This document shows positions 44,858 through 53,848 of a stretch of DNA of 64,000 nucleotides, in pieces (positions within the stretch are counted from its first letter, which is position 1; each line of letters opens with the position of its first letter). A model generated the notes under the pieces. That model was not told the DNA's origin, did not search any database, and saw only the letters and a program-made list of their open reading frames with translations. The stretch comes from Ignavibacteriales bacterium (GTDB taxonomy: Bacteria > Bacteroidota > Ignavibacteria > Ignavibacteriales > Ignavibacteriaceae), in assembly GCA_016707585.1 (NCBI GenBank), contig JADJHL010000002.1:248001-312000 (forward strand). Reading direction: 5' to 3'. The position numbers and the translations under genes are program-made.

Positions 44858-46585
44858 TTAGTTTTTAAACATCTTCTTCTTATCAAAATATTCGGTATGA
44901 AGAATTTCGTGCGCTTTGTGCGAATTTGGTTCGCCAAAAAATTCTTTATATAAAGTTTTTACTGATTCATTATCGTGTGATCTTCTTGTCTTGGAATTTT
45001 CATCAATCTTGTAAAGTACTTTAATACGTTTCATAACTTTTTCAGGTTTTTGATGTATCGGCTGACCTCCGCCGTTTATACATCCGCCAGGACAAGCCAT
45101 TACTTCTATAAAATGATGTTTAGAAGTTCCGTTTTGTATTTGATCAAGTATTGGGTCAACATTTCCAATCCCGTTTACAACAGCAATGTTAACATCAAGA
45201 TCACCAATTTTTATCGTTGCTTCCTTAACACCAGCCATACCACGTATCTCATCAAACTCAACGTTCTCAAGTTCTTTACCCGTAATTTTAAAGTATGCCG
45301 TACGTAATGCTGCTTCCATAACGCCGCCACTTGTTCCAAATATTGCTGCAGCACCAGTTGATTCACCAAGTGGATTGTCAAAATCACTTTCAGGTAAATC
45401 ATTAAAATCAATTCCTGCAATCTTAAAAAATCTAACAAGCTCTCTTGTTGTTAAAACTGCATCAACATCAGCCATAGAATGTTCAGAAAGTTCTGCACGA
45501 TTTGATTCATATTTTTTTACGGTGCAAGGCATAATTGAAACAACATAAATATCTGCAGGATCAATTCCCATTTTCTTTGCATAATAAGTTTTTAAAACTG
45601 CGCCTTCCATTTCGTGGGGTGATTTGCAAGATGAAACATGTTCTAAGACTTCAGGTCTGTTCATTTCAACATATTTTACCCAACCAGGGCAGCAACTTGT
45701 AAACATTGGTAAACTTCCACCATTTTGCACACGATGAATTAACTCAGTTGCTTCTTCCATAATTGTAAGATCAGCACCAAAATTTGTATCAAACACTTTT
45801 TTAAATCCTAATCTTCTTAAACCTGTAACTAATAATCCCGTTACATCAGTACCAAGCGGCATATTATATTCTTCACCTAAAGATGCACGAACTGCTGGTG
45901 CAACTTGAACTATACAATATTTTTTCTTGCCATAGATTGCATTAGCAACTTCTTTAACTGCACTTTTTTCTCTAAGTGCTGCGGTAGGACAAACAAGAAT
46001 ACATTGCCCGCATAAAATACAATCACTTACATTTAAGCCTTTATTATAAGGTGTTGTAACGATTGAAGTGAATCCACGTTTTGTAAAATCTATTGCGCCA
46101 ACTTTTTGTACTTCGTGACAAACACGAACACATCTTCCGCAAAGAATACATTTAGCAGGATCGCGTTCCATTGATGCGCTTGAAATATCTATTGCGTGAC
46201 ATTTTGTTTCACCAACATAACGATGTTCACGAATTCCATATTGTTCAGATAAATCCTGAAGTTCGCAATTTTTATTACGCACACAAATCAAACAATCCTG
46301 CGGATGATTTTCTACAAGAAGTTCTACAATTGTTTTTCTTGCTTTGCGCACTCTTGGTGAATCTGTTTCAACGACTAATCCTTCACTTACTGGATAAGCA
46401 CAAGAAGGTGTTAATCCTCTAAACCCTTCAACTTCAACAGCGCAAATTCTGCAAGCACCTGTTGGGTCTAAGTTTTTTAGATGACAAAGTGTTGGTATTG
46501 ATATTCCTACTGATTTAGCAGCATCAAGAATTGTCATTCCTTCTTCTGCGTTTACTTTTATTCCATTTATTGTTAACTGAACCAT
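44858..46585 (-). CDS. hydA: [FeFe]-hydrogenase catalytic subunit, first set
   Basis: A 575-residue catalytic subunit with all canonical motifs. [2Fe-2S] (CHLKNLDPTGACRIC), His-Cys3 (HPQDCLICVRNKNC), two [4Fe-4S] (CILCGRCVRVC, CILCGQCILVCP), then L1 TSCCPGW (Cys298-Cys299), L2 MPCTVKKYE and L3 MACPGGCINGGGQP, and a small-subunit tail. Start at 46585 because GGAGA lies just before it; a longer reading adds 21 unconserved residues. It follows hydB by 168 bases in the same direction. With HydB and HydC it would couple H2 to NAD(H) and ferredoxin in the cytoplasm. Confidence 0.95.
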   Translation of the reverse strand: MVQLTINGIKVNAEEGMTILDAAKSVGISIPTLCHLKNLDPTGACRICAVEVEGFRGLTPSCAYPVSEGLVVETDSPRVRKARKTIVELLVENHPQDCLICVRNKNCELQDLSEQYGIREHRYVGETKCHAIDISSASMERDPAKCILCGRCVRVCHEVQKVGAIDFTKRGFTSIVTTPYNKGLNVSDCILCGQCILVCPTAALREKSAVKEVANAIYGKKKYCIVQVAPAVRASLGEEYNMPLGTDVTGLLVTGLRRLGFKKVFDTNFGADLTIMEEATELIHRVQNGGSLPMFTSCCPGWVKYVEMNRPEVLEHVSSCKSPHEMEGAVLKTYYAKKMGIDPADIYVVSIMPCTVKKYESNRAELSEHSMADVDAVLTTRELVRFFKIAGIDFNDLPESDFDNPLGESTGAAAIFGTSGGVMEAALRTAYFKITGKELENVEFDEIRGMAGVKEATIKIGDLDVNIAVVNGIGNVDPILDQIQNGTSKHHFIEVMACPGGCINGGGQPIHQKPEKVMKRIKVLYKIDENSKTRRSHDNESVKTLYKEFFGEPNSHKAHEILHTEYFDKKKMFKN

Positions 46586-46753
46586 TTCTTTCTCCAGACA
46601 AACTCTATTTAATTTTATAATCCAAAAATTCCAAAACACAATTTCCAAAATTCAAATTTTTAAATTTGAAACTCTTTATACTTTGACTTTCAATTGTAAT
46701 TTGGTTTTTGTTATTTGACATTTTCAACTTGAACTTAATCATGAACTTAAACT

Positions 46754-48736
46754 TTAGTTAATGTTAATCGCTTCAGAGCGACAGACTTCATAACACATAC
46801 CGCACTTAACACATTTTTCATCTAAGATGTAATGTGCCTGACCTTTTTCACCAACGATTGCATCAACTGCGCATTTCTTTACGCACAAACCGCATCCGCT
46901 GCAAATTTCATTATCAATTACAAATGTTAACAGCTCCTTACAAACACCTGATGAACATTTTCTATCATATAAATGCTCGTCGTATTCGTGACGGAAATAT
47001 CTTAATCCTGATAAAACAGGATTAGGTGCAGATTGACCTAATCCACAAAGAGAAGTATCACGAATAACATCAGCTAATCTTTGCAAGTGAATCATACCTT
47101 TAAATCTTTGCAATTGATCAAGCTTAGTTCCGTCTTTTCCGTAACGTTTAGGAATGCGTTCAATTATTTCCAACATTCTTTTTGTTCCTTCACGACAAGG
47201 AACACATTTACCACAGCTTTCTTCCTGGATGAATGTTAAGAAATATTTTGCAACATCAACCATACAAGTTTCCTGATCCATCACGACAAATCCGCCTGAA
47301 CCCATCATTGCGCCAACTTCTTTTAACGATTCATAATCAACAGGCGTATCAATCACACTTTCCGGTAAACAACCGCCTGATGGTCCACCGATTTGAACTG
47401 CTTTAAATTCTTTTTTATCAGGGATTCCGCCGCCGATTTTAAAAACAATATCACGTAAAGTTGTTCCCATTGGTACTTCAACCAGACCAGTGTTCTTTAC
47501 GTTACCGCTTAATGCAAAAACTTTTGTGCCTTTGGATTTTGCAGTTCCAACAGATGAAAACTTTTGTGAGCCCATCAATATTAATGGTGGAACGTTTCCA
47601 AAAGTTTCTACATTATTTATGACAGTTGGTTTACCAAATAATCCTGCAATTGCCGGATAAGGTGGACGAGGTTTTGGCATTCCCCGTTTACCTTCAATCG
47701 AACCTATGAGAGCGGTTTCTTCGCCGCAAACAAAAGCACCGGCACCTTTTTTAATTTTTATGTGAAGTGAAAATCCGCTATTAAGAATATTATCACCAAG
47801 AATTCCATATTCCTCACATTTTGCTATTGTATTTTGCAATCTTGAAATTGCCAATGGATACTCTGCGCGGCAATAAATGTAAGCAACACTGGCACCAATT
47901 GCATAGGCTGCAATAGCCATTCCTTCAACAACTCTGTAAGGATCGCTTTCTAAAAGTGATCGATCCATAAATGCACCGGGATCACCTTCATCAGCATTAC
48001 AAATTAAATATTTCTGTTCTGAATTTTGTTTAAGTGCAAGTTCCCATTTTTTTCCTGTAGGAAATCCACCGCCGCCACGGCCCCTTAATCCGGCATCTAA
48101 AACTTCTTTAATAACTTCTTCCTGCTTCATCAATCTTAAAACTTTATCAAAAGCTTTAAAGCCGCCATTAGCCAGATATGCATCGATAGAATCCGGGTTT
48201 ACAACTCCGCAATTTGCAAGAACAATTTTTTGCTGATGTTCAAAAAACGGAATGTGCTTTAAACTTATTACTCCATTTGATTTTCCGTGAGAGCCAAGAA
48301 CTTTTTCTTTATAAATTTCTTTATCAACAAGAGTTGTTTTGATAAATCTTGAAACATCTTTAACAGTAATTTCCTGGTAAGATATTCTGTCTTTACCGGG
48401 TAGTTTAATATCAACGATTGGTTCAACAGCACAGTAACCAATACAACCTGTTCCTTCAATTGTTGCTTCGATATTTAATTTTTTCAATTCAGCTTCAATA
48501 GCTTCTTTAACTTTTGCAGCACCGGAAGCAAGTCCGCAAGTTCCCATTCCAATCATAATAATTGGATGATCGTGTTCCTCATATTTTAAATGTTTACGAA
48601 GTGAAGAAATTTCGTGTTCGCATTTATCATCGTGGTGGCAAAGCGGACCTTCTGTACAACATTGTATAAAATGTTCGCAAGGCTTTTCTGTTGTATGCCA
48701 GCATTTTTCGCAGCAAAGTTGATTAAAATCTTTCAT
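46754..48736 (-). CDS. hydB: NAD(H)/FMN-binding hydrogenase subunit with extra clusters, first set
   Basis: A 660-residue HndC/HydB-type subunit. An unusual Cys/His-rich head (eight Cys in residues 8-39) precedes a thioredoxin-like [2Fe-2S] domain (GMGTCGLASGA to GCIGYCAVEP), a NuoF core (GLRGRGGGGFPTGKKW, CNADEGDPGAFMDR), the ESCGKCVPCREG cluster and a C-terminal double ferredoxin (CSGCGLCVKKC, CVKCGMCYEVC). It binds NAD(H) and FMN and is the site of electron bifurcation in trimeric enzymes. It overlaps hydC by four bases (ATGA). Confidence 0.95.
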   Translation of the reverse strand: MKDFNQLCCEKCWHTTEKPCEHFIQCCTEGPLCHHDDKCEHEISSLRKHLKYEEHDHPIIMIGMGTCGLASGAAKVKEAIEAELKKLNIEATIEGTGCIGYCAVEPIVDIKLPGKDRISYQEITVKDVSRFIKTTLVDKEIYKEKVLGSHGKSNGVISLKHIPFFEHQQKIVLANCGVVNPDSIDAYLANGGFKAFDKVLRLMKQEEVIKEVLDAGLRGRGGGGFPTGKKWELALKQNSEQKYLICNADEGDPGAFMDRSLLESDPYRVVEGMAIAAYAIGASVAYIYCRAEYPLAISRLQNTIAKCEEYGILGDNILNSGFSLHIKIKKGAGAFVCGEETALIGSIEGKRGMPKPRPPYPAIAGLFGKPTVINNVETFGNVPPLILMGSQKFSSVGTAKSKGTKVFALSGNVKNTGLVEVPMGTTLRDIVFKIGGGIPDKKEFKAVQIGGPSGGCLPESVIDTPVDYESLKEVGAMMGSGGFVVMDQETCMVDVAKYFLTFIQEESCGKCVPCREGTKRMLEIIERIPKRYGKDGTKLDQLQRFKGMIHLQRLADVIRDTSLCGLGQSAPNPVLSGLRYFRHEYDEHLYDRKCSSGVCKELLTFVIDNEICSGCGLCVKKCAVDAIVGEKGQAHYILDEKCVKCGMCYEVCRSEAININ

Positions 48737-49212
48737 TTGGTTGCCTCGGCAGTATCAGTTTTTTTTACTGTCTGATATTTCTTTAAAATTTTTGGAATAT
48801 CTTTTACAGTTATCCTTCCGTGATAATCATCATTAACCAAAATTACAGGAGCAATTGAACAAGCTCCAATACAGTTAACAACTTCAAGAGTGAATTTTTT
48901 ATCACGTGTTGTTTGTCCTGCTTGCACTCCAAGTTCTGATTCCAATGCAAAAAGAATATTAGCAGAATTTTTTACATGACAAGCAGTTCCGCGGCAAACA
49001 CGAATTATATTTTCGCCAAGTGGTGTTAATCTAAATTGATTATAAAAAGTTGCCACGCCGTAAACCCGGCTAAGCGGAACTTTTACAAAATCTGATATAT
49101 CTCTTAGAGCATTTTCAGGTAAATAACCATAGATATTTTGAACTTCCTGAAGAAGGGGAATTAAAGTACTTCTGTCATTCGGTAGGTAATTTTCAAATAT
49201 TTTATTGTGCAT
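48733..49212 (-). CDS. hydC: NuoE-like [2Fe-2S] hydrogenase subunit, first set
   Basis: A 159-residue NuoE/HndA-type subunit and first gene of the operon. The N-terminal helices (STLIPLLQEVQNIYGYLPE) and the cluster ligands in RVCRGTACHVKN and VNCIGACSIAPV are all in place. It links the FMN subunit and HydA. The shared 14-base promoter element stands 39 bases upstream. Confidence 0.94.
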   Translation of the reverse strand: MHNKIFENYLPNDRSTLIPLLQEVQNIYGYLPENALRDISDFVKVPLSRVYGVATFYNQFRLTPLGENIIRVCRGTACHVKNSANILFALESELGVQAGQTTRDKKFTLEVVNCIGACSIAPVILVNDDYHGRITVKDIPKILKKYQTVKKTDTAEATK

Positions 49213-49250
49213 TTTTTCCTCGAGTATTTCGTATAGTCACCACATTTATT

Positions 49251-49264
49251 CATGTAAAATGCCA
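49251..49264 (-). promoter_or_regulatory. Shared hydrogenase promoter element, copy 2
   Basis: Reverse strand TGGCATTTTACATG, 39 bases before the hydC start; 13 of 14 bases are shared with 35942-35955 before the second hydrogenase operon. Probably a common activator or sigma-factor site. Confidence 0.5.
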
Positions 49265-49496
49265 AATTTTTAGAAATAAAAAGCGTTTTTAAGTAACGAT
49301 TTCAAAACAATAAATAATAATTAGCAAATATCTTTTCTTGCTTTTGAGAAGATTTTTATTGAAAGATGGAAAGCAAAATCTAAAATTTTAACAGGAATTT
49401 ATGTATTAGAGATGGAGTACTCGAAAAGTTGGAATAATAGATAAAACATACCTGAACTTCCCTCAATGCACTTTTACTTAAAATTTGTTTTGAAGG

Positions 49497-50711
49497 TTAA
49501 CTGTATTCGGTCATCCACTTCCAAACTGGTTTTACAATTATTTTTTTTTCGTTCACAATAAATTCATCAGTTTGATTTAATGTAAGTATAAGTCCTGAAT
49601 TTTTCTTGATAAAAGTAAGAGCATCAACAATCCCATTTATTTCACGATCTTTATTTTCATCAGTAAGATTATAACAAACCTGATAAGCATCTAAATCTTT
49701 CTTTCTGTCACGCGAAATAAAATCACATTCATTTTTCTTTTTGTAAAAAAATACTTCTTTGCCTGATCTTTTTAAATGTATAAAGACTGCATTTTCTAAA
49801 ACTCTACCTTTATCTTTTGAAAATGAAACTGAATTTGCTTCAACAAGTCCAGTATCAATAGCGTATACTTTTTTTGAATTTATAAGTTGCTTTTTATAGG
49901 AAAAATCAAATTGCGGAATCGTGAACAGCAAGTAACTGTTTTCAAAATATCCAACAAGAGATATTACAGTATTTACACTGCCAAGATTGTACATCTTACG
50001 TAGATTTTGATAACTAAATTCTTTTCCAACATTTGATAAAAGATATAGCGCTATTTCTTTAACCATTTTAGGATTTCTTAAACTGTAGCGAGCAACTATA
50101 TCGCGGGATAAAATATCATTAACTAATTCTTGTAATATATTTTCATTCTTTTGATTCAAATATTCTGGAAAACCACCATACTTTATATAATCTTCAAATG
50201 AATTAGCTGAAGATTTAACTTTAAACTTTTTCAAATATTCCAAATATGAAAAAGGATACAACTCATATCTTAAATGTCTGCCCGTAAGTCTTGTACCCAG
50301 TTCATTGCTTAGCAAAGAAGCATTTGAGCCAGTTATTACAATAGTTTTGTTCTCATCAACAAGTGTTCTTATATACCTTTCCCAGTTACTAACATTTTGG
50401 ATCTCATCAAAAAAATAAACATCAGGATTTGTTTTATCTAAAAATACTTCTTCCAGTTTTTTAAAATCATTAAGCGTAAAATTAAATAATCGTATATCTT
50501 CAAAATTTAAGTAACTAAATTTTTTTTGTTTAGTTAATAGCTGTCTTAACAGAGTACTTTTGCCTGATCTTCTTATTCCAGTTATAACGGTAGCGTATTT
50601 CTTAGAAAGTTTAATCTCTTTTAGCTTATCTCTAAGTATTCCTTGGGATGATTTAAGTAGATTTTCCTTTTGTGATTCGACCACTTCTGCGAGAGTTGAT
50701 TTAAGTATCAT
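49497..50711 (-). CDS. AAA ATPase with DUF4143 domain
   Basis: A 404-residue ATP-binding protein. Walker A is GIRRSGKSTLLRQL (about 44-57), Walker B is DVYFFDEIQNV (about 96-106), with ITGSNASLLS sensor I; the C-terminal DUF4143 part contains YAIDTGLVEANS and the nuclease-like ENAVFIHLKRSG plus ECDFISRD. Such proteins are widespread and strain-variable, with unknown function. It sits alone between the hydrogenase and maturation operons behind a striking set of palindromes at 50729. Confidence 0.87.
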   Translation of the reverse strand: MILKSTLAEVVESQKENLLKSSQGILRDKLKEIKLSKKYATVITGIRRSGKSTLLRQLLTKQKKFSYLNFEDIRLFNFTLNDFKKLEEVFLDKTNPDVYFFDEIQNVSNWERYIRTLVDENKTIVITGSNASLLSNELGTRLTGRHLRYELYPFSYLEYLKKFKVKSSANSFEDYIKYGGFPEYLNQKNENILQELVNDILSRDIVARYSLRNPKMVKEIALYLLSNVGKEFSYQNLRKMYNLGSVNTVISLVGYFENSYLLFTIPQFDFSYKKQLINSKKVYAIDTGLVEANSVSFSKDKGRVLENAVFIHLKRSGKEVFFYKKKNECDFISRDRKKDLDAYQVCYNLTDENKDREINGIVDALTFIKKNSGLILTLNQTDEFIVNEKKIIVKPVWKWMTEYS

Positions 50712-50728
50712 ATCTCAATATTCCTATA

Positions 50729-50772
50729 TTGTTCATTGGTAATGAACAATATTGTTCATTACTACTGAACAA
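50729..50772 (-). promoter_or_regulatory. Tandem palindromic operator before the DUF4143 ATPase
   Basis: TTGTTCATT-GGT-AATGAACAA (50729-50749) is a perfect 9-base palindrome; directly after it TTGTTCA-TTACTAC-TGAACAA (50752-50772) repeats the half-site twice more. Four TTGTTCA half-sites lie 17-60 bases upstream of the start codon, the place of an autoregulatory operator. Confidence 0.6.
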
Positions 50773-50825
50773 TAATATTAGAATTTGGGCTAAAATCAAA
50801 TAGTAGTGAGAAAATATTTTTGTTT

Positions 50826-50890
50826 ATACTGAACTTGTTTCAGCATCTTTAATAGAACGTAAGACTCTGAAATAAATTCAGAGTGAAAGA
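50826..50890. repeat. REP-like repeat with hairpin after hydF
   Basis: Includes ACTGAACTTGTTTCAGCATCT, also seen in part at 53745, and a perfect stem ACTCTGAA/TTCAGAGT (50864-50871 with 50877-50884). It lies just after the hydF stop and could stop transcription. Confidence 0.6.
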
Positions 50891-50893
50891 ACA

Positions 50894-52120
50894 CTATTTC
50901 CCCTTAACTTTTTCCCATTCAGCAATTGCTTCTTCAAATGGAAGTAACGCACGAGGAATTGCTCCGTGCATATAAGAAATTAAAACTCCGTAGTTAACAA
51001 TTGGAACATCCATAAGTTTTGCTTCGTTGATTCTTGTTTGCATTGCTCTACGAGTTAACATACATCCACCGCAATGAACAATGAGTCTGTAATCTGATAA
51101 GTTATCCGGAAAATCGTGACCATGGATAACATCAATCAGTAAATCTTTTTTTGTATGATTACGCAGCCATCTTGGAATTTTAACTGTACCAATATCATCT
51201 TCTTGTGCGTGATGAGAACAAGCTTCTGCAACTAAAACTTTATCTCCGTTTTGTAATTCTTCAACTCTTCTTAAACCACGAACAAATATCGGAAGTTCGC
51301 CTTTATGTCGAGCCATCAAAATTGAAAATGTTGTTAGCTTAACTTTTTCAGGAACATCAGCAGCAACACGCATTATTGCCTGGCTATCCGTAATTACAAG
51401 ATCAGGATAATTTTTTAGATTATCTAAAGTTGAACGAAGTTCTTTATCCTTACAAACAACGACTATTGTATCTTCATCAAGTGCTTCACGAATTGTTTGA
51501 ACCTGCGGCATAATCAATCTGCCTTTTGGTGCTCCAAGATCAATCGGAACAACAAGTACAATAACATCACCTTGAGAAACGATATCACTAACTAATGGCG
51601 GCTCATTATCGGATGGAAGCAAACGAATCATTTTTCTTTTTAATTCATCAATGCCAGCTTTTTCTTTGCATGAGACTTCAAAATGTACAATACGAAGTTC
51701 TTTTAATTCATCAAGCAATTCAGGGTTTACACCAAACTCAATTTTGTTTACCGCAACGATGTAATTGATTTGAAGTTTATCTAAGTAAGCGAAAAGTTCA
51801 AGCTCTTTGCTTTGCAAAGTTTCGCGTGCATCAACAACAACAAGTGCAAAATCCGATGATGATAAAATTTTAATTGTCTTACTTATTCTTTGTCTTCCAA
51901 GTTCACCTTCATCATCAATTCCAGCAGTATCAACAAGCACAACAGGACCATAAGGCAAAAGTTCCAATGCTTTTTTTACCGGATCAGTTGTTGTACCCGC
52001 AACTTCCGAAACAATTGATAAATCCTGCCCAAGCAAAGCATTAACAAGCGATGACTTTCCAACATTTCGTCTTCCCACAACAGCAATATGCGGACGATTA
52101 GAATCAGCAACTTTATTCAA
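50894..52120 (-). CDS. hydF: [FeFe]-hydrogenase maturation GTPase HydF
   Basis: A 408-residue GTPase and scaffold for H-cluster assembly. G1 GRRNVGKSSLVN (about 16-27), G3 VDTAGID, G4 VNKIE, a dimerisation domain, and the cluster ligands in ACSHHAQED and HCGGCMLTRR at the C-terminal end (CxH...HCxxC). It holds the [2Fe] subcluster made by HydE and HydG and transfers it to HydA. The start is TTG inside the last codons of the upstream aspartase gene (8-base overlap), which indicates coupled translation. Confidence 0.95.
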   Translation of the reverse strand: MNKVADSNRPHIAVVGRRNVGKSSLVNALLGQDLSIVSEVAGTTTDPVKKALELLPYGPVVLVDTAGIDDEGELGRQRISKTIKILSSSDFALVVVDARETLQSKELELFAYLDKLQINYIVAVNKIEFGVNPELLDELKELRIVHFEVSCKEKAGIDELKRKMIRLLPSDNEPPLVSDIVSQGDVIVLVVPIDLGAPKGRLIMPQVQTIREALDEDTIVVVCKDKELRSTLDNLKNYPDLVITDSQAIMRVAADVPEKVKLTTFSILMARHKGELPIFVRGLRRVEELQNGDKVLVAEACSHHAQEDDIGTVKIPRWLRNHTKKDLLIDVIHGHDFPDNLSDYRLIVHCGGCMLTRRAMQTRINEAKLMDVPIVNYGVLISYMHGAIPRALLPFEEAIAEWEKVKGK

Positions 52121-53523
52121 TTTTAATTCCTATTTCTCTTTGCAGTAATTCAAGTAGTTCTTTTTCTTGTATGATGTTTTTTTCTTTTAGCACTTCACTA
52201 AATGATTTATTTAGTAGTTGGGCTTCTTTCACAATTTCAGAAACTCTTTCATAACCAAACTGATTTATAAGTATTGCTGCAATAGCAGATGATCGTAACA
52301 AATTTTCTTTACATCTTTCTTTGTTTGCATTTATTCCGGCAATACATTTCTGTGAAAGATTTTTAATCATACCTCTCATCATCGTTAATGATTTTAAGAA
52401 GAGGTGAGCAAGTAATGGTGTAAAAGCATTTAATTCAAGATTGCCAGCACCTGCAACATTTGAAATCACAACATCATTCCCTTTAACAATCTCCGCAACC
52501 TGAATTGCGTTTTCTAAAATTACAGGATTAACTTTTCCCGGCATTATAGATGAACCAGCTTGCATTTCTGGAAGGATTATTTCTCCAATTCCACCTTGAG
52601 GACCACTTGAAAGAAATCGTAAATCATTACAGATTTTTATAATAGAAACTGCACCAGCTTTAACAAGTCCGTGTACTTCAACGAATACATCTAAGTTCTG
52701 CGTTGCATCAATCAAATCTTCTGCTTTAGCTATTGGTAAAGATGTAATTCTTTTAAGTTCTGTATTAACATTTAAAACAAAATCACGGTTTGCATTTATA
52801 GAATTACCAACGGCAGTTCCACCAAGGTTAACTGAACGTAATCTTTCCTCGCCATTATATAATCTCCATCTATCTCTTGCAATCGCTTGTGCATAAGCAC
52901 CAAACTCCTGTCCAAGCGTAATCGGAACAGCATCTTGCATTTGAGTGCGAGCAAGTTTTATAACTCCGCTAAACTCATTTTCTTTTTTCTGAAGTTCTCT
53001 CTGAAGTTCTGAAACCGAAGAGGTTAGTTCGCGAAGTAAAACAATTGAAGCAATTTTTAATGAGGTTACATAGGTATCGTTTGTGGATTGCGATAAGTTA
53101 ATATCATCTATTGGATGAATAAAATCATAATCACCAAAATTTTTTCCGGATAATTTTAACGCAGTATTTGCAATCACTTCATTGATGTTCATATTTAACG
53201 AAGTTCCTGCACCACCCTGATATGGATCAACAATTATCTTACTAAAAATTGTATCTGCATTTTCTTCTATACATTTATCCGTTTCAGAGATTAAACTTTC
53301 TATTGCTTTAACAATCACTTCATATTTTGTTTTCATCAATCAAACCAACTTTAAAATTAGTTTCTAAAGCAGCCAGTTTAACTTGAAAATAAGCTTTGAT
53401 GAAATGTGGATTTATTCGTTCGCCTGCATGAGGAAAATTCTTTACTGCACGCAAAGTATGAATTCCATACACAGCATTATCTGGTAAATCTAGTGATCCT
53501 ATATTATCTTTTTCTATTCGCAT
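52113..53523 (-). pseudogene. aspA: Aspartate ammonia-lyase, one frameshift
   Basis: About 470 residues of the aspartase/fumarase superfamily when read across one shift, the normal full length. The head (RIEKDNIGSLDLPDNAVYGI, 53523-53320) and body (DPYQGGAGTSLNMNINEVIA, IDDINLSQSTNDTY, signature GSSIMPGKVNPVI) are intact. Near 53333, GATTGATGAAAACA carries one base too many; dropping a G gives GLIDKTKYEVIV. It makes fumarate and ammonia from aspartate. It overlaps hydF and lies opposite hydG; aspartase genes are often beside [FeFe] maturation genes. This is the only frame break in the right 46 kb. Confidence 0.85.
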
Positions 53524-53848
53524 AAAAATATCTTTTGCTAAAGTTCAAAAAATGTTCCAGCTAAAAACCTTGTATAGATCATTGATATGATTGATTTTAC
53601 ACAATAAAATCATTTCACAATCGTTAAGCAATATCAAGTTCAAAAATTTTCATTCTCTCTTTTAAGAATCAATCTAAATAAAATCATTTTAATATTTCAT
53701 TTCATTTTGTTTTGCGTGGTATGTTACTTGTTTTACTTTTGTGTCATGCTGAACTTGTTTCTCCGGAGGAGTCCTTTGGACAGCATCTTAGATCCCAAGT
53801 CAATCCGCTGTGGAGGACGGGATAACTTTTGTAACAATGGAGAATTAA
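53524..53848. other. Divergent promoter region between aspA-hydF and hydG-hydE
   Basis: A 325-base region that must drive both maturation operons. It holds a palindrome GATTTTA-CACAA-TAAAATC at 53593-53611, a candidate operator, and a REP-like repeat at 53738-53822. No copy of the 14-base hydrogenase element is present. Confidence 0.6.
53738..53822. repeat. REP-like intergenic repeat
   Basis: TGTCATGCTGAACTTG...GACAGCATCTTAGATCC with an inner CTCCGGAGGAG / AGGAGTCC palindromic part, a relative of the repeat at 50826. It lies just upstream of hydG. Confidence 0.6.
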
